Shown here: positions 49,391-62,515 of the stretch, in pieces
Layout: every line of letters starts with the position of its first letter
How positions within the stretch are numbered: position 1 is the stretch's first letter
DNA from: Tetracladium setigerum
Lineage: Eukaryota; Ascomycota; Leotiomycetes; Helotiales
Direction of reading: 5' to 3'
DNA: 64,000 nt
Assembly: GCA_031472005.1 (NCBI GenBank)
Contig: PZJY01000004.1
Coordinates: forward strand, 2,392,556-2,456,555
Position numbers and translations under genes: made by a program
Notes under the pieces: model-generated
Database searches by the model: none
What the model was told of the DNA's origin: nothing
The model's input: the letters and a program-made list of their open reading frames with translations, nothing else

Positions 49391-50361
49391 GGCACCAAGA
49401 TGTGGTCCCGGTCTGCGAGGGTCGAGTTCCCGTCGTGCTCGTGATCTTTCACGTCGTCACGGAGCGCATCGTGTTCCGTTTTGAAGGGCGTGTCCACGGT
49501 AGTTGCAGGGCTGGAAGTACAGTCTGTGTCTGAAGGCATTCCGCTGGATGTGTCGCTCTGTGCGAGAGCTGCCGGTGAGGCAGTACCGGATTGAACGGCA
49601 CAGTCCATGTGAGGGAGGTACAGTACTGAATTTAGGATATGATGACAATCAGTACGGATGAGTATTTCTTGAGAAACCTGTCAATAATATTCAACGGGAT
49701 GTAGAGTAATAAACACAGAAGATAACGCGGCCTACGTAGGTGTATATGTGTGTATCAACCGACCAAATACCAGTTCCGCACGCCTCATCGCCATTTCTTT
49801 CGTGATTGGCCCTCAGAAAGGGCAGCTGCAGTGCAGTACTGTATGTGACGCCTTTCAAGAGTTAATTGGCCGGGCATGGCCAATATCAATAACAGACATC
49901 GCAAAAGGGTAAACAAAGCTGAATATACCGTTCCATTCTGGATGATATCCTCGCATGAAGGTGTCATGCAATGTCGTTGAAATGGCTCCACGCGGCGCTT
50001 GTATAGTATCGCTTGGCGCTTACTGCATATTTGGGGCTGAAATCTATTGGCAAATTGCTGCACACCTACCAGGTATTTGCACAAGTGACCTGCCAGGAGA
50101 GGCCTGAAGTACAGTATATTGGCAACTTGCATGTCAAAATGCAGAACCCTTTTCTCTTTTCTCTTTTCTCTTCTCTCCCCTCTCTCCCAGGGACGAACCT
50201 TCGGCACATTCCAATCCTATCACCGAACAAGATAGACCCGACTTCCCACGGGTTGAGATATTGTAGCGCGGCTTGAAGAACTCGCTCTTCCCCACGTACA
50301 CTTACTTGACCCCTCAGCCCGATACTTCTTGACCTTCACAAGTACCGGGCTTGTTGCTCAG
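49391..50361. promoter_or_regulatory. Divergent intergenic region of the AAA+/NACHT-like pair
   Basis: Up to 970 nt between the two start codons, less if the AAA gene starts at 49608. The two genes point away from each other, so this stretch holds both promoters. No TATA box stands out; there is a CT-rich tract at 50150..50190 just upstream of the plus-strand gene. Confidence 0.5.
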
Positions 50362-52934
50362 ATGGCAGGAAAACCACGCCCGATTCCCAACATTTTGTTA
50401 CAGCCGGCCTCCGTGGACTTCATTCATAGAAGGCTACCAGCAATTCACCCTTCCTTCGAAGGCTTCGAAAATCTACAATATGACCATATGTCAGATCGCT
50501 TCGTGTCCACTAAGCCAGTCATGCCGTCAACGCAGAATTCGAAGCCTGAACCATCAGCAGGCCAGAAGCAGAAGCAGAAGCTCACAGTCCCAGTCAGGCA
50601 GCTTGTGCCTGCCATAAGTGCCATGGAATTTTGGAACAAGATTTTAAACAAGGCCATGGCCAAATTCATGGAAGAAAACAACGCAGTGCCCAAAAGGCTG
50701 GCAGCAAAACCGCAATACGGCATCAGGGGCCTCACCAATTGGATTGAGATTCATGAAAGATTTCAAGGCGCCAAGGAGGTATATGATGGGAATAATTCCA
50801 AGGTCTCAAGGATTACGAAAAAGATTTACCGCTCTGTCGCCGACAATAGCGATGTCCTAAAGATTATTACAGCTCTTGTGCCCGAGGGAACCTACGTGAC
50901 ACCAGTGAAGACTGCACTAGAAGGAATAATTGATGTGAGTTTTGCAGTCCTACATTTCTTTCCACTTTACAATCTCCTTAACCATACCAAGATTGTTCAA
51001 ATAGCGGCAAATTTTCGTGCACTGGTCCGGGCCAGCTTCGAAGAGGATGCGCTGGAGAAAAGTTTTGCCAAAGTAGAGATATATCTAGCTACGTTCCCCG
51101 GAGACGAAAATATTGAGCGGGCGTCAGTGTCCCTGATCGCTTGTATTTTGAAGGCTGCAGAGCTCGCCATCGTATTCTTGCTTAGCTCTAGTGGTAGGAC
51201 CACTTTTTCTTGAACATCATCGAGTAGCAATTCAATAGTCACTCACAATACTTTCATACAGTCTCGAGGACGTTTCGATCTCTGAATATTGTGGGCGAGT
51301 ACATGCAGGAGCTGGCCGACAGCATCTCCGACATACCCCAGAAGACGCAGGATGTCGTTGATACCGCCAATGATTCCAATATTGTTGGGACTCGTAAAGC
51401 GATGAGTTTGAGTCTTGAAGGTATGAATCTGCCCGTGTGAGTTCAGCCTACTTTGAATGCCACTAAAACATCATCGTCTTCGGCATCCAGCGATTGGGGA
51501 ACTGTTGCTCTTGGAAGCCGAAACAGGAGAACAGACCAGGATAATTGCCACCAAGGCCGATTTAATCCTTGAGAAAGAGGGCAAATTAATTCTGGAGCTG
51601 GGTGGTTTGAAAGCTGAGCTTCGATTACAATTCCAACTGCAAACAGCGGCTGTCAAGCAAGTGGGAGACAACGTAGTGGCTTTGGCAGACAACCTAGTGG
51701 CTTTGGGGAATGACTTTAAGGAACTGTTCGGTGTGCTGGAGAAAAATATGGACGTAAAGAGAGAACAAGAGGTATGAGCCCGAGTAGCAGATGTATATCT
51801 ATTAGCGGTATTAACACTTATGCCCACACAGCTTCAGCTTCTGATGTCTATGGGACAACAGTTGATGATATGCACAGAACGACTCCAGGCCTTGGAAACT
51901 TCTCGGCCAGCAACGCCCGTCCCCTTTCAGCAGCATCCTCCTGCTCGCTCATTGCCTCCCCCGCCACCTGCTCCATATGCGCCTAACTGGCTGTCCGCAT
52001 ATCCCCAAACAACATGGCAGCAATGGATCGTGCCAGGTCCGTCTAAATACAGTCAGCCAGAGCACAGCGCGTCACAGTATCCAGCAGGCCAGTGGCCTAC
52101 TCCAACCCCTCCGGCAGAACTGACCATCAGCGTTAATGAGCTCTTGGAGGCTCTCAACATTTCCAACATAGACAATAAAGACTTGGAAGCAATCTTGGAC
52201 TCGTCCGAGTCCATTGCCCTTAGATATCGCCTGCACGCTCGAGCAATCGTCCGCACCGACGAGTTCAAGCGCTGGGCCACGACCCCGGAATCCCGTGAGC
52301 TATTGATCCAGCCCGATCGACATCAAGACCCCGTCCAAATGTCCAAAGCGGTATCCCTGTTAGCAGCGTCGCTCATGGAGACTCTACGCAGCAGGCATCA
52401 ATACATATCACTTGTCTTCTTCTGTAGACGCCACATGGACAGTGATGACACTTGCACCTACACAGGCCCGGTTGCCATGATTCGGAGCTTGGTGACGCAG
52501 CTCCTGGAGCAGAGTTACCGAGGATACAGCTTTGCGCGCAGCGATGTGGATCTAGAGGGTGTCCGCGGGGCAATATGGTGGTCCTCTGTGCGCTGCTCGA
52601 GTGGCTAGTTAGGTACCTTCCAGAGAAGGAAAAGAAGAAGACGCTGGTTTGTATCGCCGACGGGGTTGATGTGTATGAGAATGGGGAGGACGGGGATGAC
52701 TTGCGGACGGTTATGGACTCATTGCTAGGTCTTGCAAGGAGCGAGGATCTAGATCGCGTGGTGAAGGTGCTTGCTACAACTCCCGTGGGTACAGTGGATA
52801 TTGACGAGGCTTTCGGGAATGACCCTTCGAGTTTCCTCTCGCTTGAGCGGCTTCAGATAGTAAGCTATGATGAGAGTGCGCTAGAGCTCGAGGAAGATGG
52901 AAAGGGAGATGGAGAGGGAGATGGCACCAAATGA
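50362..52934 (+). CDS. NACHT-like (STAND-type) protein lacking a visible P-loop
   Basis: Four exons: 50362..51193, 51262..51420, 51491..51771 and 51832..52934; 791 aa once one base is added in the G-run 52567..52570. Without it the frame stops 13 codons later. The N-terminal 280 residues (KEVYDGNNSKVSRITKKIYR, LVPEGTYVTPVKTALEGIID) resemble the helical N-domain of fungal NACHT proteins. Next come a helical stretch (AVKQVGDNVVALADNLVALG) and a Pro-rich linker. The C-terminal part looks NACHT-like: ELLIQPDRHQDPVQMSKAVS sits where Walker A should be but lacks Gly-Lys-Ser/Thr; then ISLVFFCRRHMDSDD, AMIRSLVTQLLEQ and a Walker-B-like LVCIADGVDVYENG. No WD, ankyrin or TPR tail is seen. It may sense or scaffold instead of hydrolysing ATP. 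The role is unknown. Confidence 0.75.
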
Positions 52935-54110
52935 CGAGGTGCCTGGAATGAGCGGTGCGAGACCGCAAAGGTCTAGGTAATATTATTATGTTCTTAGTGT
53001 TGTGAGTCCAGTCCAGGAAGTAAAGCCAAGGTTGGGGATTCTGAATCCGACTATATCTAGGAGGCAGGTCAAGTGATACCCCTCCTGTTCCAACAGAAAG
53101 AGGATGACCGGTGGTTGTTGCAACGAGCTTCTTTCTTTTTTGCGACAGTACCACGATTCTCAATTATTGTTCTCAGCCATACAGTGGAAAGCACTACTAG
53201 GCAGTCGAAACAATGTAGAGTTGCAAACAGGCGGCTCGGTAATAAATCCCAAGAACTGTCTCTCCCTAGATAATAGGCAGGCAGCAACTAGAAGCCACCA
53301 TCAATCAGCAGGAGCATTTCATCCGCCCAAATAAAGCCTCCAGCTCAACTGCAACTTTGCCATTTCCGGTTGTGCAATTGATAAACAGCCGCCATCTTTA
53401 GGAGGTTATTCCCCCTTACACGTCCAGATGCCAAATCCTTCAAGCTATTGATTGTACAACTCAGCTTCATTTCCGTCCATGAAGATTATTATTGCTAGGC
53501 CTTTTCTAGGCAGAAGAAGCTACTATCTGCCGAGATGAGCCAAAGTATCATGCTCTTCGCCCTGATTGGATGGGTTGAGGTTGAGGTTGAGCCTGGACTT
53601 CGGACATGACTGGGGCCGTTATATTTCCCGGGAATTTGTTAAATGGGGGGTATATGGGGATTTGTTGTTCTGCATGCGGATGTACCGGGGGAAGGAATGG
53701 GAAATTGAAATTGCGTACTGCAGGTACATATGTGATAGTACAGGATTGGGAAGGAGGAGGGGTATCGTTCATTGATCGACCTTGCTATTGGATTTTTGTT
53801 GAGATGATGAGACTTTTTCGTGTTTGAAATAATGAGAAAATGAGAAGACGAGTAATTGATGATCATGTCTGTCACCCTGTGACAGGCGTGGAGGCTTGTA
53901 CGAGCTCTAGCCTTCCTGTGTGCCTTCGTCGTGCAGATGATGGTTTGACGTACAATGCAGAAGGATGAGAAAGAGGATTAGATGTCATGGAGGGAAGGCT
54001 AGATGAGCTTCACACTTGATTTGATAGACTTTTAGAACGGAGAATGGCCATTCCGCTGCAAAGTGTGTGCCACAACGCGATGGTTGGGAGAGAGCTGTTT
54101 GAATAGACGA

Positions 54111-54329
54111 TCATGAAGCGGCAATAACAATAATAAGAAACGCATTTGCGAACGGGACAACAAGGTTCTCTGCCTCGAGATCGTCTCGCTCAAGCGGGCA
54201 TGACAGCAAGGGAACGAGCAGGAAGAACAGAATTCCAGTCACAGCCACAGCAGTGGCAAAAATAAATAAATGAAAAGCAATCCATAGGTCCAAGCCCTCG
54301 AAGCAAGCGACCTCCAGCTTCACGCTCAT
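54111..54329 (-). CDS. Possible 72-aa two-helix membrane peptide
   Basis: From ATG 54329 the frame reads MSVKLEVACFEGLDLWIAFH, then a hydrophobic run (LFIFATAVAVTGILFFLLVP), a charged loop (CPLERDDLEAENLV) and a second hydrophobic end (ANAFLIIVIAAS). The two-membrane-helix pattern is tidy, but nothing is recognised and small hydrophobic frames arise by chance. Confidence 0.2.
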   Translation of the reverse strand: MSVKLEVACFEGLDLWIAFHLFIFATAVAVTGILFFLLVPLLSCPLERDDLEAENLVVPFANAFLIIVIAAS

Positions 54330-57300
54330 GGTTGGTTCGGAGGAAATGCAAATGCAGGGGAACGCAAAAAGCTTCCTCAAAACAGGAATATATTTGTTCT
54401 CAATTGGGGAGAAGAGACGCTTTTTTGGGGATCGGATCACCTCCTTTTGTCAATGTTGAATCATAATAGGAGGTGGCGATTGTGAGGATGTGCCCCTAGG
54501 ATTGCATTTTGATAGGTTGATGATGCTGCTCACTTTGCTTGAAGTCTTCACTTGAAGGTAGGCATATCATCAACCTTGTAGAGAGCAGTAGATAGTTGTG
54601 AACGAGAAATACATGGAAAGACAGAGCAAGAAGGACTACGCGTGGATTAATCAGTGCCACTGAGTTCTCTGTTCTTTCTGGTGTTTGTGATAGAAAATCA
54701 AACTACGTAGAGGTCAGGAAGTGATGACACTGGAAAAACAAAACTTAGCAAAAAATGCAACTCGCGACTATTTTTATGACAGCTGTCAAAAAAAGACCTT
54801 ATCGATTAAGAGATCATTATTAATCCCAATCCGTATCGAAACATGGAGATCTTCCTCCCAAGGATGGCAATCTTCCTTCCAATAATAAATCTTTTTGAAA
54901 CTATTGAATTTCTGGCACGGTTGACGATGATGACGATGATGATGGCCATGTAAACAGAAAGGGGCTATCATCACCGAAGTGCGTCTGAGTGCGTGTTATT
55001 CTCCTCGGGCGCTAGCCGAGTACGAAATGATCATCGCATCTTTACCGGTTTTTCATAAGGGGCCGGCTTGTTCGGTCATTTTTGCGCTGCCAAAAGATAC
55101 CGGGGCATTCTGGACTATCAAATTGTTTTGGCGGGGTATTGTAGATTTGGGCATGCCGTGTGCGTTGAGCTAGAAGTGTACGCAGTAGGTCGGGAAAAGC
55201 GGTAGCAGGTGGTCTCACCGCATGCCTGCTCTCCTCCTGATGTTGCACAAAATTACCGGTACTTTTCAATGTCGTTGAGGCGAGGCTTGAAGAACAATGT
55301 CGGGGAATGTCTTTGCTGCTTTTTTTCGTGCCTTGGAGATTTCGATCTTTTTTTTTTTTTCGTGGACGGACCCCCAGGTACCTGCATCGTCTGAAAATAG
55401 CCTACAAACCCTTGTCTATCTGAAATGAGACCTGTATCCCTGTCCCGAACTCGTGTGCAAGACTTGGATTATGGATTCTTGGAGTCTTGGGCGATAGGCT
55501 TTCGCTCCCGGACGATAGGAAAGTCATAAACATCCGACGCGACGGGGTGGTTACTAATTAATGACTTTGGACTCGACAATCGACATCCTCGTATATCAGT
55601 CACATTACATTAGTCGGACAACAATCTGAAATCTGGCGGCTTTTTATCGACCGCCGTCGGTGGGGAAGTGCAAGTTGAACTTCATACAACATTGTGGGGG
55701 TTTGAAGCTCTGAAGCACATCTCCAAGCGAGGACATCATGATGCTGTGGCTGGTTTCGCCCGTCCTTTGTGCAGCTGTGGCCAGAAGCTCTGATGGGAAC
55801 ACGAAACGTGAAGTTATATGTTGATGTCTGAAAGTCTCGGGTCGCTCGTGGCGGTGAGATGGAAAAACAATGCAATGTGAAAGCCTTCAATTGCTTGGAA
55901 ACGTACCACCGTCCGTGATGTACTCCGTACTCGAGTACAACTCGAGATTACTTTCGAGACGCTGAGATCTCAGGGGTTCTTTAATCACCGAGTTCCAAGA
56001 TCTCGACCAAGTTTTGCGAGCGCCCTCGGTTTGCTATCCGGACAACTGTGGAGTTGTGAATTTTTGCTGTTCTTGAGGCTCTTTCAAGGTTTCGAATCTT
56101 CCATCGCTATAAAGTTTTGGACGGCAAGACTAATCTTGCCGACGGTGAACCTGTCAAGCTGAAAGGGGGTCTAGACTCACTCTCGAGCGTTTTACAGATT
56201 AATTGTCACGCGCTTCACGACGATAGTGAACAATTGAAAAGCATAGCGAGAAGAGTGAAGGAGCGGACGACGCAGAGCGGAGTGCCGGACAAATGGCCTT
56301 GCCCGAGAAGTTGGAAGCGCTGCAGAAAGTAGGATTGAGTTTGAGCTGGCTTTGCATCGTCTTGGGCCGATACTGTATCTTTGTTTACTCCTACCTCCTT
56401 CCCGAGTTGCTTTGCCAAATTAGCGAGAATGCTTGTTGTTTGTTGTTGTACAGTACAGCTTAACTGTTGCGACACGAGTATAGTCACAGACTACTGCGAT
56501 TTCTATTCAAGGAAAAGGGCATGCCTGAAACGAACGGTGGGTGAGGGAGATAGAAATTTATATACTCGGTAACGTGAAATTCGATAGAGGCCGCCCATCA
56601 CCGAGTTCATCCTTCCCCCTGCTCTGCAACGGCCCTGTCACTTTCGGTATCCCGCTCACTTATCCCCACTCCAGAACGCCCATTATTCTTGGATACACGG
56701 CTCACGAGCACGCGCCTCGATGAGATGGATGGCTTTGTTGTTGCCCATCAACTCCGTTGCCGAGTTTGATAGGAGATACGGGTAAGAATATCGTAGGTAC
56801 TTTTCAATGTCAAGCATAAGGTACTCGAGTAAACAAGACAACGCAGAATGTGTGAAGTAGCTCTTCTTACAGTACAACTCGGAAAGATATGTGGCGACAG
56901 GAGAGAGAGATACGAAGGCCAACCACAAAGCTTCTTTCTTGCTTGAAAAGTGCCCAAGACTGTTCTGCTGTGGCAGTTTAGATGCTACACTCGCACGTCT
57001 GTGTTGTGTTTTCGAAAGCTTTACTACTTGTGTCCTAGCACTTCCACCGAAAGAGGTGGACACGCGGCACAACGTCTACTCTACCCCCCTTCCAGGAGGC
57101 AGGCTCCATGGCAGTAAAATGAAATGTTGACGATCTCTTTTTCAACGTATTATTTCTTCGTCTTCTTCCAATTTATTCTCGTTCTGCGGGAACACGACGA
57201 GAACAGGACCAAAGGTGGTTGGTTACCCGTCCAGGTCTGATGTAAACAAATCGCCATTGCTACCACTGGAATCTTTAAGTTTCCCTCGTTGCCGCTCTCC

Positions 57301-57366
57301 AGATAGTTAGGCAATCGAGAAAGAGTAGAGTGTTGCAGGTTGCAAGGAATATCGTCGTTGCCGCAT

Positions 57367-57398
57367 TTCATTCATTCATTCATTCATTCATTCATTCA
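57367..57398. repeat. (TTCA)8 microsatellite
   Basis: Eight perfect tetranucleotide units about 1.25 kb upstream of the mug72-like gene. Confidence 0.95.
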
Positions 57399-57754
57399 TC
57401 TGAAGTTTCAATTGTCCGAAAGTCAAAATAATGTCATGTTAGTTGGGGCAACAGAGACCGAGACAGAGTAGTTTTATGGAGGTCGTATCGCACACTAGTA
57501 GTAGGACTGTACGAGCAGCACAGCTCTTGTTTGGTCCGCTCTCTCAACAACAGCAGCACGCAGGAGGGCATAGAGGTCCATGATCCTTCCGCTCCTCGAT
57601 ACCCCTTGAAATAAGGCGATGCGTGGTGGACGGCGTGCTTGTGCTGCTCTCACCAAAAAGTATCCAAGGGAGAGGGAGGGAGAGAGACATTCTCGTGCCA
57701 ATCTCAACGCCGTCGTGCTGCATTGCATAACAAACATCACCTCGAGGTGTCGAA

Positions 57755-58465
57755 GTGTCTAAGCATCTACAACTCCAGCCCGAGCTTGTCTGTGTGAGAC
57801 AACTTCACAACACCTCACCACTACCACCACCACCACCATTCCCACGGGTCGAGTCAAGCCTTTCAAGCCCTCATATCCGCCGCCGTTGGATGCGCCTTTT
57901 CGCTGGAGAGCAGATTGTTCTGGTCGACTACTACGTCTTCGGTACAGTAAAGGGGCCTCCAAAACAACAAAAGCTCCTCCCTCCCCCAAATCAAACGGCC
58001 CAAACTGCCCCTCTCACCTCGTCCTCACTGCCAACTTCCAAGACATCTCGCTGCCAACGATCCCCTGGGCCAATCCCACACACACCCACACCCAAGGCAA
58101 GGGCACCAACCACCACGACCAGCCAGCACAGGCAAAGCACTTCCGCGAATCCACAAGCTGCTCCCTCTGAGTCTTCGTCTCCTCCCCGGCATCCCATCTA
58201 CGCGAACATCTCCCTGTGCCCTGCCTCCTCCTGGACCATACATCAGTGGCTACGACCTCCTCCCTCTCACGCCGAGATCAAGCCTTCCGCCTTCAACCAC
58301 ACTCTTTTCTCGTCAACCCGCATATTCCTTTCAGCTGCTCAGGCATATTGCAAGACACTCACTACACTGTCCCAGACTCGCACGTTGGAGGAATCCACAG
58401 TTGCTACGCTCGTTATCGCCCAGTGGTCCTGCATTTCCTCTTCCATCGTATCCGCCCTCGTTTGA
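57755..58465 (+). other. Long upstream ORF in the likely leader of the mug72-like gene
   Basis: A 236-codon open frame, Ser/Pro/Thr-rich (PPPPPFPRVESS, PTTTTSQHRQSTS), ending 159 nt before the downstream start codon. The bias follows a CT/CA-rich leader and no domain is recognised. More likely 5' UTR sequence than a gene, but if transcribed it would lie upstream of the main frame. Confidence 0.25.
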
Positions 58466-58623
58466 CGCCCAATTCGGGAGGAGGCGTTCTGCAGAAACAA
58501 CCTCACTTTACCAGAATATTGAGCAACACTCTCTGGAGGCCATTCGGAATCTTTGACGCCTTCTGCACGGCCGGCCCTGCTGTAACTCGAACCTGATCAA
58601 TTAGACGCCCCCAGTTGTTCGCG

Positions 58624-61279
58624 ATGGCTCCATCTCCACCCAGACTGCGGATACTGTCAGGTTGGTTCTCTCCTTCACATCACACACACTCTCTCCTTAA
58701 TCTACTTCCCTCTCCACTTTTCTTCACAAGAGCAGTGTGAAAAGCTTCAGATCTCGCACAATACGCTCGTTTTCCCTTTGCGCGATCTATGTTCGATCTG
58801 TATTTGTCATAATGGAAGACGACATTCTAATGCGAGTGTGTGTAGTGGGTGGTAATGCGGTGTCTGCTTTCCTCTCGTGGCGCCTTCAGGCCACCAACGC
58901 ATGCGATGTGACTTTGGTGTGGAAGTCTGGTTTCGATGCTGTTCACCAATATGGAATTTCGTTCAAGTAAGTACCAATCCCTCGAGAAAATTCGTCCTGG
59001 CGAACAGAGGTCTAACCCCCAATTCTAGGTCTACTTCTTTCGGAAATGAACGGTTTAAGCCTCGACATGGTACGTTATTATTACAAGTCCACACAAGTTT
59101 ATGTTGAGATGCTGATATTTGGAAAAGTTGTACGAGCCCCCGAGGAAGCTGCAAGTACCAAAGAAGGAGCTTTTGATTATGTTCTCCTCTGCGTGAAAGC
59201 ACTCCCAGATGTCTACGATCTTGCCTCCGTCATCGAAGCGGTGGTCACACCACAACATACTTGCATATTGGTTAATACAACACACACGTTAGGAGTCGAG
59301 TCTCATCTCGAATCACGCTTTCCGAGCAATGTGGTTCTTTCCCTCGTTTCTGGTGCCGAGATAACACAATTGGGAGCGAGTGAGTTTGAACATAAGGGAT
59401 CGACGGAGATATGGGTGGGGCCTGCAAACAAGAACCCAAATATGCCTGAGACTATCCAAGGCGATATGGCAGATGCTTTGGCCATGACGCTGAGTAGTGG
59501 TCAAGTCGACTGCCATGTTTCCACCAACATAAGGCAGCAGCAGTACGAGAGAATGATTGGGTAAACGCAATTCTCCCCTTTCCACGATAATATACTAATC
59601 AAAAATTTAGCCCAATTTCTTTCCACCCTTTGAGCGTTATTTTCGAAACCCCCAATCATGCAGCACTTCTCGAAAAGGTTGGTGTCAGGGCAATGGTGTC
59701 GGAGGTGTTTGATGAGCTACTGGGCGTTGCTCAAGCCCAAGATTGCAAATTTCCACCCAATTTCAAGCAAAAGACAATGGACGAGATGGCACGAGGGAGC
59801 GATACAACCAGCATTATGTACCAGGATTTCTCAGCAAAAAGGCCAATGGAGGTTGAGACCTATTTGGGTTCTCCCATCAAATTAGCCCAGACGGTGGGTA
59901 TGAAGGTTCCTCGAATTGAAACTTTGTACGCAATTCTTCACAATTTGAATATCGTCAACCAGCAGAGGAAGGACATTGTTGGGACACCGATCAATGGATC
60001 AGCTCCACCAGTCAGGCTCTCCTCGGCACCACAACAACAGAGGCCTATGATGAACGGCCCGATGAATGGTATGAACGGAGGCGGCAGAGGCAGAGGTGGG
60101 AGGACATCATCTATGAACGGACCACCACCAGGTATGCGAAGAGGCCCGCCTCCCATGAATGGAGGCCCTCCGAACGGCTATCCAAGACCAATGAATGGAG
60201 CAAACGGATATGCTTCGCGAAACCAGTCAAGAAGAGGTTCATTGGAAGGCAATGATTTAGGGGATGAGTTTAGCCACTTGGTACTTTATGATGATATTCC
60301 GGAATCGGGAGAATCCAATTATGGAGGGGATGGATCGAATATCGCACTCAGAGAGCGGGAGTTGATGCTGCGACAACGAGAGCTTGCATTGAGAGAGCAG
60401 GAAATGCGCTTAAGGAGAGGTCCCCCACCTCCAGTTCGCCGAGGCCCCCCTCCATCCGTCCGCAATGATGGGTTTGACGACGACGACGACGATGATTACT
60501 ATGTTGACCCTCAAGATGCTCCTCCCCTCCCCCAGATCGACCCGGACAATTTCGATATGATGAGTGTAACATCTCGCAGAAACAGAAAAGCTCCGAGTGC
60601 GAGCCAGCTGCGCAAAAATCCTGAATTCGGAGAGTCCAATGGTCGCCGAGGTGGATCATTTGTGGGCAGACCTGGAGCTTCGAGGAACAGATCCAGCGCA
60701 AGACTAATCAGCCAAGTCCCAGGTCTACACGACTCGATAATGGACGATCCTTTGATGGGCTATTCATCAAACAGATATGGCAATGTTGACCGACAGGCTA
60801 TGGGGATGGAGTCGAGGACAAACTCATTGACGGCAGCACGTCTCGATGAGCTACAGTACAACGGTCCACCGAGCGGTCATCCTAATGGTGCCCCAGGGCC
60901 TTACCCTCGCCGAGCAAGCCAATCGCCTGGAAATCCGTATAGCCCACAGATTGGTCGAGGAGGAAGGCCGTCGCCTCCAAATGGATATGGTGGACCTATG
61001 AACGGTAGGCCATCACCTCCAGCAGGACCGGGAGGCTTGCGGCAACCAGTACCAAGACATCCACCTGGACAAGGAAACTCGGTTGCACCGCAACAGGTTG
61101 AGAATTATGCTGGGGTGAGCGCCCTTCATCCACCTAAAGGCCCTGTAAACGTTCGAAGTCTGACGGGTAGTGCAAGCGCTAGCGCGGGGAGTGGTGAAAG
61201 CAGCCATCTCGATTCCGAACCTTCTGCTCACAGCAGCCAGAGCAGCTTAGGACCCCGACCTCCAATGGGCGTCCGATAA
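58624..61279 (+). CDS. mug72-like ketopantoate-reductase-fold protein with long disordered tail
   Basis: Five exons: 58624..58660, 58846..58966, 59029..59069, 59128..59560 and 59611..61279; 2301 nt, 766 aa, no frameshift. Exon 1 gives MAPSPPRLRILS and joins to VGGNAVSAFLSWRLQATNAC, the start of a Rossmann fold. The family's nucleotide loop is normally GxGxxG; here it is GGNAVS, so NADPH binding is doubtful. The ApbA/PanE C-terminal domain follows (GPISFHPLSVIFETPNHAAL, KRPMEVETYLGSPIKLAQTV). From about residue 430 the protein is disordered: Met/Asn/Gly/Pro repeats (MNGPMNGMNGGGRGRGGR), a charged Arg/Glu/Leu helix (RERELMLRQRELALREQEMR), a poly-Asp run and an RGPPPP segment. The fungal family is named after S. 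pombe mug72; its biochemical role is unknown to me. Confidence 0.85.
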
Positions 61280-62515
61280 AACCAGATGAATTACGAACAC
61301 CTCGATTTCGGCAATCTCGAAGCAAGGCATCAATCTCATCTTGGGATAACCTGTCGAACATCAATCCTCCTATGCTTAATATTGTACATGGGAATAGTGC
61401 TTCTCCTGATTCGCGACTCACGGCCTAATGGTTCCAAATTTGCAAATACATTTTTTCTGCTCTACTTCTTTTTAATGGATTTCTTGGGGACAAGAAAACG
61501 ACATGACAACCAGCCCTCACGACTAGATCAACTTCGTGGGAAATAATGATGAATATCGGAAATTAGAATACGGGAGGGGCTCTGGTGATGGGAAATCACT
61601 ACTGGTGGTTCCTTTCAGGGGACATTGACGCACATACACTTTTTTTCAAACGACATCCATGCTTCGGTTTTCTGTTTTTTCCTTCTGGTAATATTGCATA
61701 TAGGATTGGCGTTCCTTAAGGCGTGCATATAATTGCAATCCTTGACTCTCCATGGGCGTAAAAAGCTTTCGGTAGTGATTGGGTTGGGGTGGCTGGATAG
61801 AGGGACCGTTTAGGCCAGAGGAAAATTGAGAAAAACTCGCGTATTTGAGTGAGATGCGGAGTTGGGGTTTTTTGATGGCCTAGGGGAAGACTGTTCAGAC
61901 GCTGTGTATCAATTGAAAAGGGGAAGGGGGCAGGGGTCCAAAGTTGATGGAGAGGAAAGGCAATAATGCGATGGACTTCATAAAATAGAAGCCCTATCCG
62001 TAGTGCATGGATTGAATAGAGACGGCGGGGGGCTTCCTGGGTTGTCAGGGGTAAAATTCCTCACAGGCCAGGAGGCATTTTCAGTACCAAAATATGAGAG
62101 TACCTTGGAACATCACTTACTGTGGCTCTAAATTTTGTTTGAATGTGATATGATTGTGATCTCAAATGTCAAAAGTGCCTAGAATAATCAGCTTGTTGGG
62201 GAGATAAATTAATGGGTACTGTATCTTAGCGTAGTAGTAGTCTTGTGAGAAAGATATCCAGTCGAAACAGGAGAACCCACATATAAATAGATACGGTACA
62301 TACCTACTAAATAAATAACAGAGAGGATTGGGATAAATATTGCATAGGTGCTTTGGTTGTGCTGCAATGATCTTGCCTAGACTGCTAGTTTTCTATTCAG
62401 TCAATTCCAGATTGGACTTTGCTTGTATATTACAATCTCTATTCATTTACTAGGGTCGTCTCGATCCCTTTCATTTTGATATCTCTCTCTCCCATCTAAC
62501 TATCTACCTAACAAC
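61280..62515. other. Intergenic, convergent 3' ends
   Basis: About 1.2 kb between the mug72-like gene and the WBP11-like gene, which converge. No gene seen. Confidence 0.5.

Larger units (their letters stand above)
52935..58623. other. 5.7-kb region with no secure gene
   Basis: AT- and GA-rich DNA with poly-T at about 55345. One small membrane-protein-like ORF and one leader ORF are listed separately; the rest shows only overlapping short frames. Two nearby TTGAGG/TGAGGTTGAG units (53572..53588) are a local duplication. Confidence 0.5.
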
